Shown: positions 36,504-45,739, counted from the stretch's first letter. The stretch is DNA of 64,000 nt from Endozoicomonas sp. OPT23 (GCF_009653635.1 NZ_PPFD01000001.1:373410-437409), one strand, 5' to 3'. A program made the numbers and translations. The notes: generated by a model not told the origin, from the letters alone.

Positions 36504-38972
36504 ATGAAGTATTTACGCGCTCTTTTAATCACTCTATTAACTGCGTCAGGCATGGTGCTTGCCGAGCCTGTATCGAATGAAGCAGACGATAAAGTAAAGA
36601 TACCTCAATCGAAATACGTCAGGTCTATCTATTCCGGTGGTGATCCAAGGGATTACTCGGAAGATATAAAACAAAACCATAAACAATATACCGATTGGCG
36701 TGGTATGGATTACCAGTTTCATGACCTTTCCGAGTCAGGATCTCCTGTCATGAAGGCGTTGAACGGCAAACAAAAATACTGGGCCAAAATCGTTATTCTT
36801 CAGCAGGCCATGAACGATTCTAATATCCCTGAAGGTAGCTGGGTTGCCTGGGTTGATGACGATATTGTTATCAATGATGTTAATCATAGCCCTGCAATGA
36901 TAGACCGTATTATTCAGAAACATGGAGAAGGAAAAAGCGTCATAGTTGCAAAAGAAGACAGTGACTGGGCTTATCTGAATACCGGGATCATGCTGATTAA
37001 AAAAGATCAGGGTGGGCGAGATGTATTAGAAAATCTTATGAAAAAGTCAGATCAATCTAAATTTGGGAAGCTTGATCAGACTAAAAGTTTTCATGAACAG
37101 GGCGCTTTGAAAGAACTTTATTTAGGCTCTGACAAGGATAGTGCCGGAGAAAATCTGAAACGACATGTCGCAGTTGTCCCACAGCGAGATGAAGAACTGA
37201 ACTTTAATAACTTCAGAAGGTTCTCACATACCGATGAAAACCGTTTGATAAAAAATCCAGAAACTCAAGAGTTTGAGCCGATGGAACTGGTTTATGACGA
37301 CAGTCAAAGTGCCAAGGCTCAGGACACGGATGCATTTATTCATCACACAGGAATGAAGCAAAGCCTACGTTCTGATTCCATTAAAAAAACCATTAATGAT
37401 GTAAATAAAACACCTTTGAATTTTTTTCCGGAAGAGTCAGATGAGAAATTCAAAGCTGATCAGGTAGAGCGTCGAAATAGCATTCGAGAAGAGAAAATCA
37501 AAGAGCGAGATGAGAAGAGAAGAGGTACTCCAATTTCTCCTCCTTCAGAAGAAGAGCTGACAGCTTATCAGAGAGAACATCGAGATAATACTCGAAAGGA
37601 GAGACTTAAAGAACGGGATGAAAACATCAGAAAAAGAGACGAGAAGAGAAGAGGTATTCCAGTTTCTCCTCCTTCAGAAGAAAAGTTGAAAGCTGATCAG
37701 AGAAAGCACCGAGATAACATCCGAAAAGAAAGAATTAAAGAACGAGACGAGAAAATAAGGAAGCAAGCTGAAGAAAGAGCGAAGCTGGATGAAGCAAAGA
37801 AAAAGGCTGAACCGGAAGTTATTGAAGAGCCTGTTGTGTCTGCTACGGACACAGTAAAGCCTGCAGAAGAAGCAGTTGAACCTTATAACCTTTATGACTC
37901 ATTGAAAGCTCAGCTGCTTTCTGAAGTCAGCGAGACTGTGGAACAAGGCATTTTGGGTGTGCAATCACTGAACAGTGCTGCATCCATGATGATGCTGACA
38001 ACAATGACTGGCTTCAGCAGTGCAATGAGTGGCTTCAGAACAGGGCGCTTATTTTCTTACGGAATGACCAGTATCGATGAAGTTGTGCCAGAGGGTGCTG
38101 TGGCCAGTATTCACCCACCTGCACAGGGTCGCACTATTAGTCGTGAAGTAGGCAGCTGGCACAATTTTGTGCAGCTTAATATGCTTCAGGGTGATCGAAA
38201 GGCTGTGGATGGCTTACCGGGTGGCAGTGTAAAAGGCCACGGTTTGACGGCAGGTGTTTTTTACCAACTGGATGAAGATCTGATTACAGGAATGATGCTG
38301 TCCATTGGTAAAACTCAACACAGCCTGAGTCAGGCTAATGGCTCTGGCAGTATTGAAAGCATTGGCATAGGGCCATTTATTTCCTACACAAAGAATGACT
38401 GGCACATAGATGGTGCACTGACTTATTCCAGCGACAGTTATGCCATGAAACACAGTGACGCTCTCGGAAATCAGTTCAAGTCGGAGTTTTCCGGCAATAC
38501 GCTGACTGGTTATCTCGGGGTAGGTTATGACATTCATCTTGAATCGTTATCACCATCCCTGACGCTGACACCCATGATTGAGGTGATCCACAGTCGCTCA
38601 AGTCATGATAGTTATCAGGAAAAGACTTCTCAGAGCCAAGGCATGAAAATAGGAAGCTCATCCACTCAGGTCACAAGCACTCGCTTTGGGCTGGAATTGG
38701 GCTACCTCATGGATCTGGAAAACCCGATGGAGCTGAAAGTGCGTGCCGGTATGCAGCATCAGACTATTTCGGGACAGAGCACCAGCTATGAGTTGCCATT
38801 TGGTATGCAGGGGCAACTGAGTGTTCCCGGTAGCAGCGAGAAAGCTCTGTTTACCGGGTTGGCTCTGCATAAAAGAGTAGGAAGTGGTCATATGGCTCTG
38901 AGTTACTCGGGTACCCATTCTTCTGCCAGCAGTAGTCACGGCTTACAGCTGGAGTATGAAAGAAGCTTCTAA
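36504..38972 (+). CDS. autotransporter with GT34-like glycosyltransferase passenger
   Basis: An 822-residue predicted type V secreted protein. A signal peptide (1-20) precedes a passenger resembling GT34 galactosyl/mannosyltransferases: YWAKIVILQQAM (92-103), WVAWVDDDIVI with the DxD motif Asp118-Asp120, YLNTGIMLIKK (157-167), FHEQGAL (196-202) and AFIHHTG (277-283). Residues about 313-435 are highly charged helical repeats of 43 residues. A linker helix (about 465-515) and a C-terminal beta-barrel (about 548-822, ending YERSF) follow. In eukaryotes and bacteria GT34 enzymes act inside cells, so surface display is odd. Whether it is active and what donor it could use outside are unknown. GGAAGG precedes the ATG. 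Confidence 0.75.
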   Translation: MKYLRALLITLLTASGMVLAEPVSNEADDKVKIPQSKYVRSIYSGGDPRDYSEDIKQNHKQYTDWRGMDYQFHDLSESGSPVMKALNGKQKYWAKIVILQQAMNDSNIPEGSWVAWVDDDIVINDVNHSPAMIDRIIQKHGEGKSVIVAKEDSDWAYLNTGIMLIKKDQGGRDVLENLMKKSDQSKFGKLDQTKSFHEQGALKELYLGSDKDSAGENLKRHVAVVPQRDEELNFNNFRRFSHTDENRLIKNPETQEFEPMELVYDDSQSAKAQDTDAFIHHTGMKQSLRSDSIKKTINDVNKTPLNFFPEESDEKFKADQVERRNSIREEKIKERDEKRRGTPISPPSEEELTAYQREHRDNTRKERLKERDENIRKRDEKRRGIPVSPPSEEKLKADQRKHRDNIRKERIKERDEKIRKQAEERAKLDEAKKKAEPEVIEEPVVSATDTVKPAEEAVEPYNLYDSLKAQLLSEVSETVEQGILGVQSLNSAASMMMLTTMTGFSSAMSGFRTGRLFSYGMTSIDEVVPEGAVASIHPPAQGRTISREVGSWHNFVQLNMLQGDRKAVDGLPGGSVKGHGLTAGVFYQLDEDLITGMMLSIGKTQHSLSQANGSGSIESIGIGPFISYTKNDWHIDGALTYSSDSYAMKHSDALGNQFKSEFSGNTLTGYLGVGYDIHLESLSPSLTLTPMIEVIHSRSSHDSYQEKTSQSQGMKIGSSSTQVTSTRFGLELGYLMDLENPMELKVRAGMQHQTISGQSTSYELPFGMQGQLSVPGSSEKALFTGLALHKRVGSGHMALSYSGTHSSASSSHGLQLEYERSF
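37434..37770 (+). repeat. tandem repeat coding for 43-residue charged units
   Basis: Two units of 129 bp (from 37512 and 37641) are nearly identical at their starts (GAGAAGAGAAGAGGTA then TCTCCTCCTTCAGAAGAA), with partial units on both sides. The translation alternates KERDEKIRK-type helix with a PxSPPSEE turn. The period is a multiple of three, so copy number could change without a frameshift. Confidence 0.85.
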
Positions 38973-39073
38973 CCGAAGCTTCTTCTTTACTTACTTTTCC
39001 AGCTAACAGTCAGTCTAAGCTGAACTACCATTAAAGGTAATCCGGTTACCTTGAAATGGACTTGAGGCGAAGA

Positions 39074-39826
39074 ATGGACTTTCAACTTAGCAGACAATCA
39101 CTCGTTAAAAATATCTGTAGAAACACTTTTACCGGTTTTTTTGCATCTCTGGTTTTCTCATTGCCCGCTCAGGCAGATATGACGCTCAGCCGAATGATTG
39201 TCGATTTTCAGTCGGAGACCCTGCATCATCAGGATGTGACAGTTTTTAACGGGGATCAGGGCAACCTGTATGTCACTGTTAATGTCTTTGAAATATTGAA
39301 CCCCGGAACGGCTCAGGAAAAAAGAGTGCCAGTTCAGGACATGAAAAATATCCCTCTGGTTGCTACGCCAAAAAAACTGATTGTTCCAGGCAACAGTCAG
39401 AAAAATGTCAGGCTGGTTTCCCTTGAAGAAAGTGTTTCTAAAGACAGAATTTTCAGGGTTAACTTTTCACCGGCTTTAGGCAAACTAAAAGCTAGAACGT
39501 CCGGTATCAGAATTCTGGCCGCTTATGACAACCTGGTGATTATCAGACCGGAGAAACCTGTTATCGACATCACTACTGAGCGTAAGTCTGGCCGTATTGT
39601 GTTCCAGAACAAGGGCAATAGTAATGCCATTCTTCAGAATGGTTACCAGTGTCATCCGGAAAAGAAGAAGCAATGCGAGAAGCTACCGAATCGCAGGCTT
39701 TATGCGGGCAATACCTGGGAGCTGAAGACACCTTTCAGCGGTCCGGTTTACTATGAAGTGGATGATGGTAGCGGTGTGAAGAATCGGACATTTGGTGCTG
39801 CAGATAAAAAACTGACTTCCAGATAA
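39074..39826 (+). CDS. CS1-type fimbrial periplasmic chaperone
   Basis: A 250-residue exported protein related to CfaA/CooB chaperones of alternative chaperone-usher pili. After the signal peptide (SLPAQA) come a PapD-like immunoglobulin domain with LVATPKKLIVPGNSQKNVRLVSL and RIFRVNFSPAL, and a second domain with two Cys (residues near 192-200). ATG 39074 was chosen because TGAGG lies 6 nt upstream; ATG 39056 has none. It is on the opposite strand from, and convergent with, the usher gene. Confidence 0.82.
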   Translation: MDFQLSRQSLVKNICRNTFTGFFASLVFSLPAQADMTLSRMIVDFQSETLHHQDVTVFNGDQGNLYVTVNVFEILNPGTAQEKRVPVQDMKNIPLVATPKKLIVPGNSQKNVRLVSLEESVSKDRIFRVNFSPALGKLKARTSGIRILAAYDNLVIIRPEKPVIDITTERKSGRIVFQNKGNSNAILQNGYQCHPEKKKQCEKLPNRRLYAGNTWELKTPFSGPVYYEVDDGSGVKNRTFGAADKKLTSR

Positions 39827-39849
39827 TATTCTTATGCCATCAAATTAAT

Positions 39850-39885
39850 GATCATAAGGTGCTGAGTAGTGAACACCTTATGATC
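39850..39885. terminator. hairpin between convergent chaperone and usher genes
   Basis: GATCATAAGGTG and CACCTTATGATC form a perfect 12-bp stem around 12 nt. It lies 23 bp after the chaperone stop codon and 7 bp after the usher stop codon, suiting termination from both sides, though U-runs are weak. Confidence 0.65.
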
Positions 39886-39892
39886 CATATCC

Positions 39893-42367
39893 TTACTTAC
39901 AGATTAACTCTCCAGTCAGTACCACGCCTCTACGAACCTTTAACTGCTCAGGTAGTTCAAATGAACAGCTCTTACCATTCTCAAGATTGGCGTTAAGTTT
40001 TCTGACTCCTGTGTTCACTCTTGCCTGAAAAACGCCATTCTCATCAGTATCAGCAACGCCTGTCACGCCTTCCAGTTCAGCTTTTCTAATGGGCTGACCA
40101 CCGCTGTCGACCAGCTGCCCGATAATGACCAGAACCTGCTCAATATCCCAGCTGAAACTCTGAACGTTGCCTGGATAAAGGGCAAACTCCTGCTCTCGCT
40201 CATCAAACTCATAGTAGGACTCTCCCCGGGATTTGATGGATACCCGATAACGTTCGAAAGAGGGCAGATTAATCAAGGTACTGCTGCCAACACTGCCATA
40301 CCCTCTGCGTTGGCCGTTGACCAGAATGTCGAACTCACCTTTTACCTGACCATTAAGTTTAACCAGCAGGCCACTCTCGGTGTTGCCCTCGCCACCAATA
40401 ACAATCTTCTTACCGTCGGTGATCAGGCTGGTATTTAAGCTGCCGGAATAACTGGTGACTTTGTCACCGTCTTTCTGGTCGAGGTGGTTAACTCGGGCCG
40501 TGGTGTTCAGGTATTGGCCGTTATAATGAATGCCTGCACCCAGTGTTGAGCGGTTATTCTGTTTTTCGGCAAAGCCTTCCAGTTCGATTTCCGCTTCAAA
40601 GGTATCCCGGTCATACCAGGTCGCGGCTGCCTGATAATGATCGTCCTTATCAGTGATAGTTGCGTCGTCAGTCTTGTCGCGATTATGTTCAGCCTGATAG
40701 GAGATGCGGTTGTACCAGCTTCTGGTCCACTGACGAAGTTCTACGCCAGCCAGAATACGGAAGTTATCCCGCTCCTGAGAAACATCTGTTTTGAACTGAA
40801 GCTCATAACCGGCTTCCCGCCAGAGAGGAAAACTGAGTGAAGCGCCGTCAATGACCCGGGTTCTGTCGTCGGACTCATCCTTAAAATAACTTCTGCGAAA
40901 GTCCAGGTTGCCCTTACCCAATGCAATGCCCAGTGACGCTGTGCCCTGATAAAAGCTGTTGCCCAGCAGGAGGTAATCATCATCAGCGGGGGGGTCCTTG
41001 ATTGCTGTACTCCAGAGTCTGCGGTAATTAAGGTTCAGATTGGCTCGGCCCATGGACAGAAAAGTCATCATGGAAAAACCGTACCTGTCCCGATCGGCGA
41101 CCATGACACTGGTACCCAGCTGGTAGAAATCACCCAGTTTCAGCCCTGAAAGCTCAAGCAGCGCTTCTTTGCCTGTTGCAGCACCGGCTATCGCCAAGCT
41201 GGCTGTTTCACCGGCTCGCCAGTTATAGCCTGAACGAACAAGTGATGTGTCCTGGGTTTCAGGGAAGGTTTTGTCCGCTTTGGTGTTTACTGGCTTACCC
41301 ATTTCCAGAAAGTACTGGGGCTCATCAGCGGGTGGCAGGAACGTGGTTTTTACAAAGAACCGTGTGTCTTCGTCTCGCAGAACATCTCCGTCATACTGCT
41401 TGATCGTGATTTCGTAGGCTCCGGAAGGAAAAGAAACAGTATTGATCAACTGGCTTCCTGCTTCCTGAAATTCAGAGTGGATCAACCTGCCATCACGAAA
41501 CACTTCAACCCGACCACGGTTGCTTCTGAATACTTCGAGCCTGGTGCTCTGGGTGACACCATTACTCGTCAGAGTTCGCAAAGACGAACCAAAGCGACCA
41601 CCAATCATGGTCTTGTCAGCCGTGAAGGTCAGGCCGAAACTCTGACTCTGAATCAGGCCTGCGCCGTATGAAAAGCCTTCCTTGTCATGATTGAAAGAGA
41701 GGCTTCTGACACTGGTATTGCGCTCTTTATCGTAATCCCAGAGGCTTTCCAGATTGTTTTCCTGAAATGAAAGCATTGAGCGTCCAAACAGAGTCCAGGT
41801 TTCATTGTTTTCGGTATTGTTGTCACTGCTACGAGAGCCGGTAAACAGAGCGTTTACTGTCTGAAGGAATGCTGTGTCTGAAGTTGATTCAGGCAGGTAG
41901 TGCGACGAAAGCTCTTCAGGTGGCAGCAGGAATTCAGGGTTAACGACCAGATCCACACGGAAGCGTGATTCATCAAAAATAAGCCCGGCGACATCCGGTA
42001 ACAGGCTGGGGCAGACAGCTCTGTTGTTACACAGGTAATCACTATGACGATCCTGTGAGCCGGTCAGCGCTTCTGTCACCAGTTTCAGATTATTAAGACC
42101 GGGCAACATTCGGGCTACCTGCTCGGGGTCCGGGAATTCCACGGTAGTCGGTGTATAAACCGCTTTAACAGCATTGAGATAACGACCGTTGTAATAGACA
42201 TCAACCACGGTCAACTGTGGTGAAGCAAGCAGTTCAAACCCCTCAGGAATACCGTCCTCTTCAAAAACAGTATCGGCACTGATGGCAGGAAGGCTGGTGC
42301 TGAGCAGTAAACAAAAGGCAGGTGTACTGAATATCTCACGCCTTAAGGTATTGAGTACCTTTTCCAT
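39893..42367 (-). CDS. CS1-type outer-membrane usher
   Basis: An 824-residue usher of the alternative (alpha, CFA/I-like) family that secretes and assembles pilins. It has a signal peptide (AFCLLLSTSLPAISA), an N-terminal region with VVDVYYNGRYL, a long beta-barrel (about 200-620) with an internal plug region near RVEVFRDGRLIHS and GAYEITIKQYDGD, and C-terminal domains (LVDSGGQPIRKAELEGVTG, VRRGVVLTGELIC). Two Cys near residues 113 and 119 are typical of the N-terminal region. It is encoded downstream of the minor subunit on the same strand. Confidence 0.85.
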   Translation of the reverse strand: MEKVLNTLRREIFSTPAFCLLLSTSLPAISADTVFEEDGIPEGFELLASPQLTVVDVYYNGRYLNAVKAVYTPTTVEFPDPEQVARMLPGLNNLKLVTEALTGSQDRHSDYLCNNRAVCPSLLPDVAGLIFDESRFRVDLVVNPEFLLPPEELSSHYLPESTSDTAFLQTVNALFTGSRSSDNNTENNETWTLFGRSMLSFQENNLESLWDYDKERNTSVRSLSFNHDKEGFSYGAGLIQSQSFGLTFTADKTMIGGRFGSSLRTLTSNGVTQSTRLEVFRSNRGRVEVFRDGRLIHSEFQEAGSQLINTVSFPSGAYEITIKQYDGDVLRDEDTRFFVKTTFLPPADEPQYFLEMGKPVNTKADKTFPETQDTSLVRSGYNWRAGETASLAIAGAATGKEALLELSGLKLGDFYQLGTSVMVADRDRYGFSMMTFLSMGRANLNLNYRRLWSTAIKDPPADDDYLLLGNSFYQGTASLGIALGKGNLDFRRSYFKDESDDRTRVIDGASLSFPLWREAGYELQFKTDVSQERDNFRILAGVELRQWTRSWYNRISYQAEHNRDKTDDATITDKDDHYQAAATWYDRDTFEAEIELEGFAEKQNNRSTLGAGIHYNGQYLNTTARVNHLDQKDGDKVTSYSGSLNTSLITDGKKIVIGGEGNTESGLLVKLNGQVKGEFDILVNGQRRGYGSVGSSTLINLPSFERYRVSIKSRGESYYEFDEREQEFALYPGNVQSFSWDIEQVLVIIGQLVDSGGQPIRKAELEGVTGVADTDENGVFQARVNTGVRKLNANLENGKSCSFELPEQLKVRRGVVLTGELICK

Positions 42368-42496
42368 GGCAGAATCCGGCTGGTTGTTATTCTGTTGATT
42401 GAGTGCAAGCCAACTTTTTCAGGTATTCAATAAACCTGAAAAAGTGGGGCGCAACCTCACTTTTCACTTAAGAGCAGTTATCGACTGAAAACGGCT

Positions 42497-43402
42497 TTAT
42501 TGCACCCCGACACTGATGGTCAGCTGACCCTGGTAAGAGCCAGCGTAAGCCTTTTCAATCTCTGAAGATGGGACAGAAACAATCAGGGATAGAGGGTTGG
42601 AGCCGCAATTTTTACTGCCCTTTAGCCCAGATACGGGCACTTGAGGAGTCAGTGCCTGAACGCCATGGGCACTGTTTCTAATTTCGAGGTTGTACTTTAT
42701 CCGGCTGGCTTGCTGCCCGCTTCGAATCATCTCAAACGAACCTGGATTTGAGTCAGGTGCAGAGGCTCGAAGAGTGAAGCTCCCGCCGCCATTTCGGTTA
42801 ACGCAGATATTGACTTCCTTTCTTGGGTTCCTGAAGTCTTCCAGGACAATCTCTTTTGGAAGGGTCAGTTTGATCACCTCGGGAATCTGAATAAGGATAT
42901 CTAAGGTCTGTTCTGTCATTTTTTGAAAGACCCCTGAGAAGGCTGAAATCCTTACTTTGGCCTGATAATCACCGGCAGGCAGGTCATCAAGGTTGCTGGC
43001 TTTGGCGATCAGTTGCAGATCAGGCACATTACAGAGAGTGTCGCTTTGAATTGATGCTGAGTTTCGGTTAGCTGTAATCTCTTCTCTTCCGGAAGACGTT
43101 ACCAGGATAAGGTTGATGGGGATTCTGTTGCCCTTGCTGATGGCCACAATCTCATTGCCGCCACCATTTAAATCCTGAAAGCGCAGTGAGTAGTTGATAT
43201 TACTGTTATCCAGGCTGTCGGGCTGGGCACTGCTCTCGGCCTGCAGGCAGAAAGTTCGGGAAGCCTGAGATGTTGTTTTTCCGCCAGACCAGTCAATTCG
43301 AATAGGATCAGAAAGGTGTTCAAAACGTGTTTTGGTTGGTGCTGCCTGGGCAGGGTGAATAAAGGAAAATAGAAGAACAAAAAACAAGAGTTGATTTAAC
43401 AT
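42497..43402 (-). CDS. CS1-type minor (tip) fimbrial subunit
   Basis: A 301-residue exported protein (signal peptide ending SFIHPAQA). It seems to be two pilin-like domains: an N-terminal domain (about 25-160, two Cys) and a C-terminal pilin domain beginning near IPEVIKLTLPKEIVLEDF and ending GQLTISVGVQ with the alternating hydrophobic pattern of a donor or acceptor strand. The architecture fits a CooD/CfaE-like tip adhesin. The start was set at the inner ATG (43402), since AGGGA lies 7 nt before it. Confidence 0.72.
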   Translation of the reverse strand: MLNQLLFFVLLFSFIHPAQAAPTKTRFEHLSDPIRIDWSGGKTTSQASRTFCLQAESSAQPDSLDNSNINYSLRFQDLNGGGNEIVAISKGNRIPINLILVTSSGREEITANRNSASIQSDTLCNVPDLQLIAKASNLDDLPAGDYQAKVRISAFSGVFQKMTEQTLDILIQIPEVIKLTLPKEIVLEDFRNPRKEVNICVNRNGGGSFTLRASAPDSNPGSFEMIRSGQQASRIKYNLEIRNSAHGVQALTPQVPVSGLKGSKNCGSNPLSLIVSVPSSEIEKAYAGSYQGQLTISVGVQ

Positions 43403-43523
43403 GAGCTTTCCCTGCATCAAAATTCAAAGGCTTCTTTTGAGTGTAGGTGCCTGAGGGAAAGTTGGAGTGAGGAAAAGCTGGGCTAGGAAAAGTTGAGGGT
43501 TGGAGAGTTAGGGCTAAAGAGAT

Positions 43524-43545
43524 AGGGCTGGAAAGTTCCAGCCCT
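43524..43545 (-). terminator. hairpin between major pilin and tip-subunit genes
   Basis: AGGGCTGG and CCAGCCCT (extended by GGAA and TTCC) form a strong stem 12 bp after the pilin stop codon. No U-run follows on the minus strand. It may limit read-through or stabilise the pilin mRNA, giving more major pilin than tip and usher. Confidence 0.6.
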
Positions 43546-43556
43546 TATAGAGAGTA

Positions 43557-44096
43557 TTAATCGACAGACACAGTCATTTGCAGGGTGGCTGTGTATTCGC
43601 CGTTATAGACCTTCAACATGTTTTCTTTGGTGATATCTATCTTCAGGCTGCTGGTGTCGTTGCAATCAGACAGCCATTGAGCTCCCTTGATATCGTCATG
43701 CTTCTTGCCATATGTGATGCCTTTCTCTTGACCCTCAGTGATGTAGGTCACAGTGAATGGCACAGTGTTATGGTCAGTCAATTTAGAATCTGTATTGACC
43801 AGTTCAAATTTATTCTGTGCACTTTTGCTATCAGTCAAAATCAGGCTAACAGGGGTGTCTGTACCCATGTTAGAAGCAATACAGAATTTCTGAGTAACGG
43901 ATTGAGCACTGTTACCATCGAATTTCATAGTGAAATCAGCTGGCTTGGTCACGTTAATCAACTTAGGTACAGTCAGCTTAACGGCAACGTTTTCTTTCTT
44001 GCTTACGGTCAGATCTGTCGGAATCGCAGCAGCAAAGGTAGTAGATGCGATGGTCAGGGCAGCGCCCACTAGAGCCATTTTAAAAGTAGTTTTCAT
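43557..44096 (-). CDS. CS1-type major fimbrial subunit
   Basis: A 179-residue secreted pilin. The signal peptide ends TFAAA, and the mature protein begins IPTDLTVSKKENVAVKLTVPK, containing a donor-strand-like alternation of hydrophobic residues. Two Cys (in FCIASN and DCNDTS) probably form a disulphide. The last strand is YTATLQMTVSVD. GGAGGAAAC precedes the ATG, a strong ribosome-binding site expected for a structural subunit. It is the first gene of the minus-strand operon with tip and usher. Confidence 0.8.
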   Translation of the reverse strand: MKTTFKMALVGAALTIASTTFAAAIPTDLTVSKKENVAVKLTVPKLINVTKPADFTMKFDGNSAQSVTQKFCIASNMGTDTPVSLILTDSKSAQNKFELVNTDSKLTDHNTVPFTVTYITEGQEKGITYGKKHDDIKGAQWLSDCNDTSSLKIDITKENMLKVYNGEYTATLQMTVSVD

Positions 44097-44265
44097 GGTG
44101 TTTCCTCCCGGTTATTTGGCTAGTCATCCTTGGCCAGCCCGTGTTTCGGTCTGTTTTTGTGGCCAGGTATAAACTTTGATGCAGAGTCGGGGGGAAAGTT
44201 CAGGCTTTTATCGGGGTGAAGGCGCTTTGTTAGGAATACTAACCAGAAAACGGCATTTTGATCAG

Positions 44266-44283
44266 TGAAAACTACAGTTTTCA
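44266..44283. promoter_or_regulatory. inverted repeat upstream of the pilin operon
   Basis: TGAAAACT and AGTTTTCA are perfect 8-bp arms around AC, about 170 bp upstream of the pilin start. It is a candidate operator for the fimbrial operon; the region is also downstream of srkA. Confidence 0.35.
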
Positions 44284-44357
44284 GACCTCTATATAGAAGG
44301 CATAGCGGGAAGGGTTAGAGAAGCCCTTTGACTTTGTAGAGCTTCTCTTGAGTCAGA

Positions 44358-45356
44358 TTAGAAGTTTCCAGACAGCGCCAGAGGTGGCTCATCCAGAGCC
44401 GCAAATTGCTCCCTGAGTTCCAGAATATGCTCCGCCCAGTACCTTTCAGTGTTAAACCAGGTAAAGGCCATGGGGAAAGCCGGGTCATTCCAGCGTTTAG
44501 CCAGCCATCCGGAATAGTTAATCAGTCTGAGGGTTCTGAAATACTCCACCAGATTCAGCTCCACTGGGTTAAATTCATGAAACTCCTCATAACCTTCAAG
44601 CAGTTCAGTGATTTGTAGCGTCTGATTCTGGCGATCGCCCGACAGGAACATCCACAGGTCCTGAATAGCGGGAGCCATGCAGGTATCGTCAAAATCGACA
44701 AAGTGAGGGTTATCGTCTCGCCAAAGAATGTTTCCGACATGAGCATCGCCGTGAACGCGGATAATGTCCGGTGAGAATCGGGATTCAATTCTGGCCAGCT
44801 TATCGAGGATGTCTCTGGCCAGAGTCTGGTAGGCCGTTTTTAGAGAATCAGGGATAAAGTTGTTAGCCTGAAGCCATTCAACGTTTTCTACGCCATAGCG
44901 CTGCAAAGTGATTTCAGGCCTGTGCTCAAAAGGTTTGGCTGCGCCAAGGCTGTGAAGCCTGCCCATATGGCGGCCCAGAATTAAGAGATGATCAAGGTTA
45001 TCGAGTTCTGGTGGATAGCCGCCCATTCGCTTGAATAGAGCGAACTGAAAGCCTTCAAACTCAAACAGGGTTTCGCCATTGTCATTCATTATTGGGGCGA
45101 CAACGGGGAATTCCATATCCTTCAACTCGTGGGAGAAAGTGTGCTCTTCCTGTATCTGCTCCCGACTCCAGCGCCCAGGGCGGTAGAATTTGGCAATAAC
45201 AGGAAGATCATCTTCAATGCCGACCTGATAGACACGATTCTCATAGCTGTTCAGAGCCATAATTCTGGCGTCTGACAGAAATCCCTGGCTTTCCACAGCA
45301 TCCAGCACCCTGTCCGGTGTCAGTGATTCATAAGGGTGTTGGTTAGTCGTGGACAT
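44358..45356 (-). CDS. srkA: stress response kinase SrkA (YihE)
   Basis: A 332-residue cytoplasmic Ser/Thr kinase of the aminoglycoside-phosphotransferase-like fold, which counteracts MazF-linked death in E. coli. Motifs: ENRVYQVGIEDDLPVIAKFYRPGRWS (Lys region), catalytic RVHGDAHVGNILW, and metal-binding HFVDFDDTCMAP. Full length. It separates the fimbrial locus from the giant gene and is probably old chromosomal backbone. Confidence 0.94.
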   Translation of the reverse strand: MSTTNQHPYESLTPDRVLDAVESQGFLSDARIMALNSYENRVYQVGIEDDLPVIAKFYRPGRWSREQIQEEHTFSHELKDMEFPVVAPIMNDNGETLFEFEGFQFALFKRMGGYPPELDNLDHLLILGRHMGRLHSLGAAKPFEHRPEITLQRYGVENVEWLQANNFIPDSLKTAYQTLARDILDKLARIESRFSPDIIRVHGDAHVGNILWRDDNPHFVDFDDTCMAPAIQDLWMFLSGDRQNQTLQITELLEGYEEFHEFNPVELNLVEYFRTLRLINYSGWLAKRWNDPAFPMAFTWFNTERYWAEHILELREQFAALDEPPLALSGNF

Positions 45357-45499
45357 CAGTGACTCCGGAATACAAACAAGCAGTGTACCCTGAATATCCT
45401 GTCCCCTCTAACGGTACAAAATCAGTAAGTAGAAAAATCTTCAAGCTAAAGAACATGAGAATAAATGCTGTAGATGCTCGGCAAGCTTAAAGTCTGCTG

Positions 45500-45739
45500 A
45501 TGCGGGCTTTGAGTGTTGTGCAGAGCAGTAGAACTGCTTTGCAGCATACATTGACCGACGGCAGGAGAGTTATTTTTATTTCCGAGAATTTTTTACGACA
45601 GTTTTCAACAGTTTCTTATCGTACTGCCATTCGGTTGATAGCTGATGAGTTAGGTCTATGGAAATCAGGCCATAGCCATACTGTAAATTCTTCTGAAGAG
45701 CTGCTTCGTGATGTTGTTGAGGTATCTGAATATGATTAA
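45500..45739 (+). CDS. small hypothetical protein
   Basis: A 79-residue open frame with no recognised motif; composition is ordinary (FISENFLRQFSTVSYRTAIRLIADELGLW). No ribosome-binding site precedes ATG 45500, and the surrounding DNA is AT-rich and gene-poor. It may be a real accessory gene or a remnant; the 250 bp after it, up to the next gene, hold nothing recognisable. Confidence 0.3.
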   Translation: MRALSVVQSSRTALQHTLTDGRRVIFISENFLRQFSTVSYRTAIRLIADELGLWKSGHSHTVNSSEELLRDVVEVSEYD

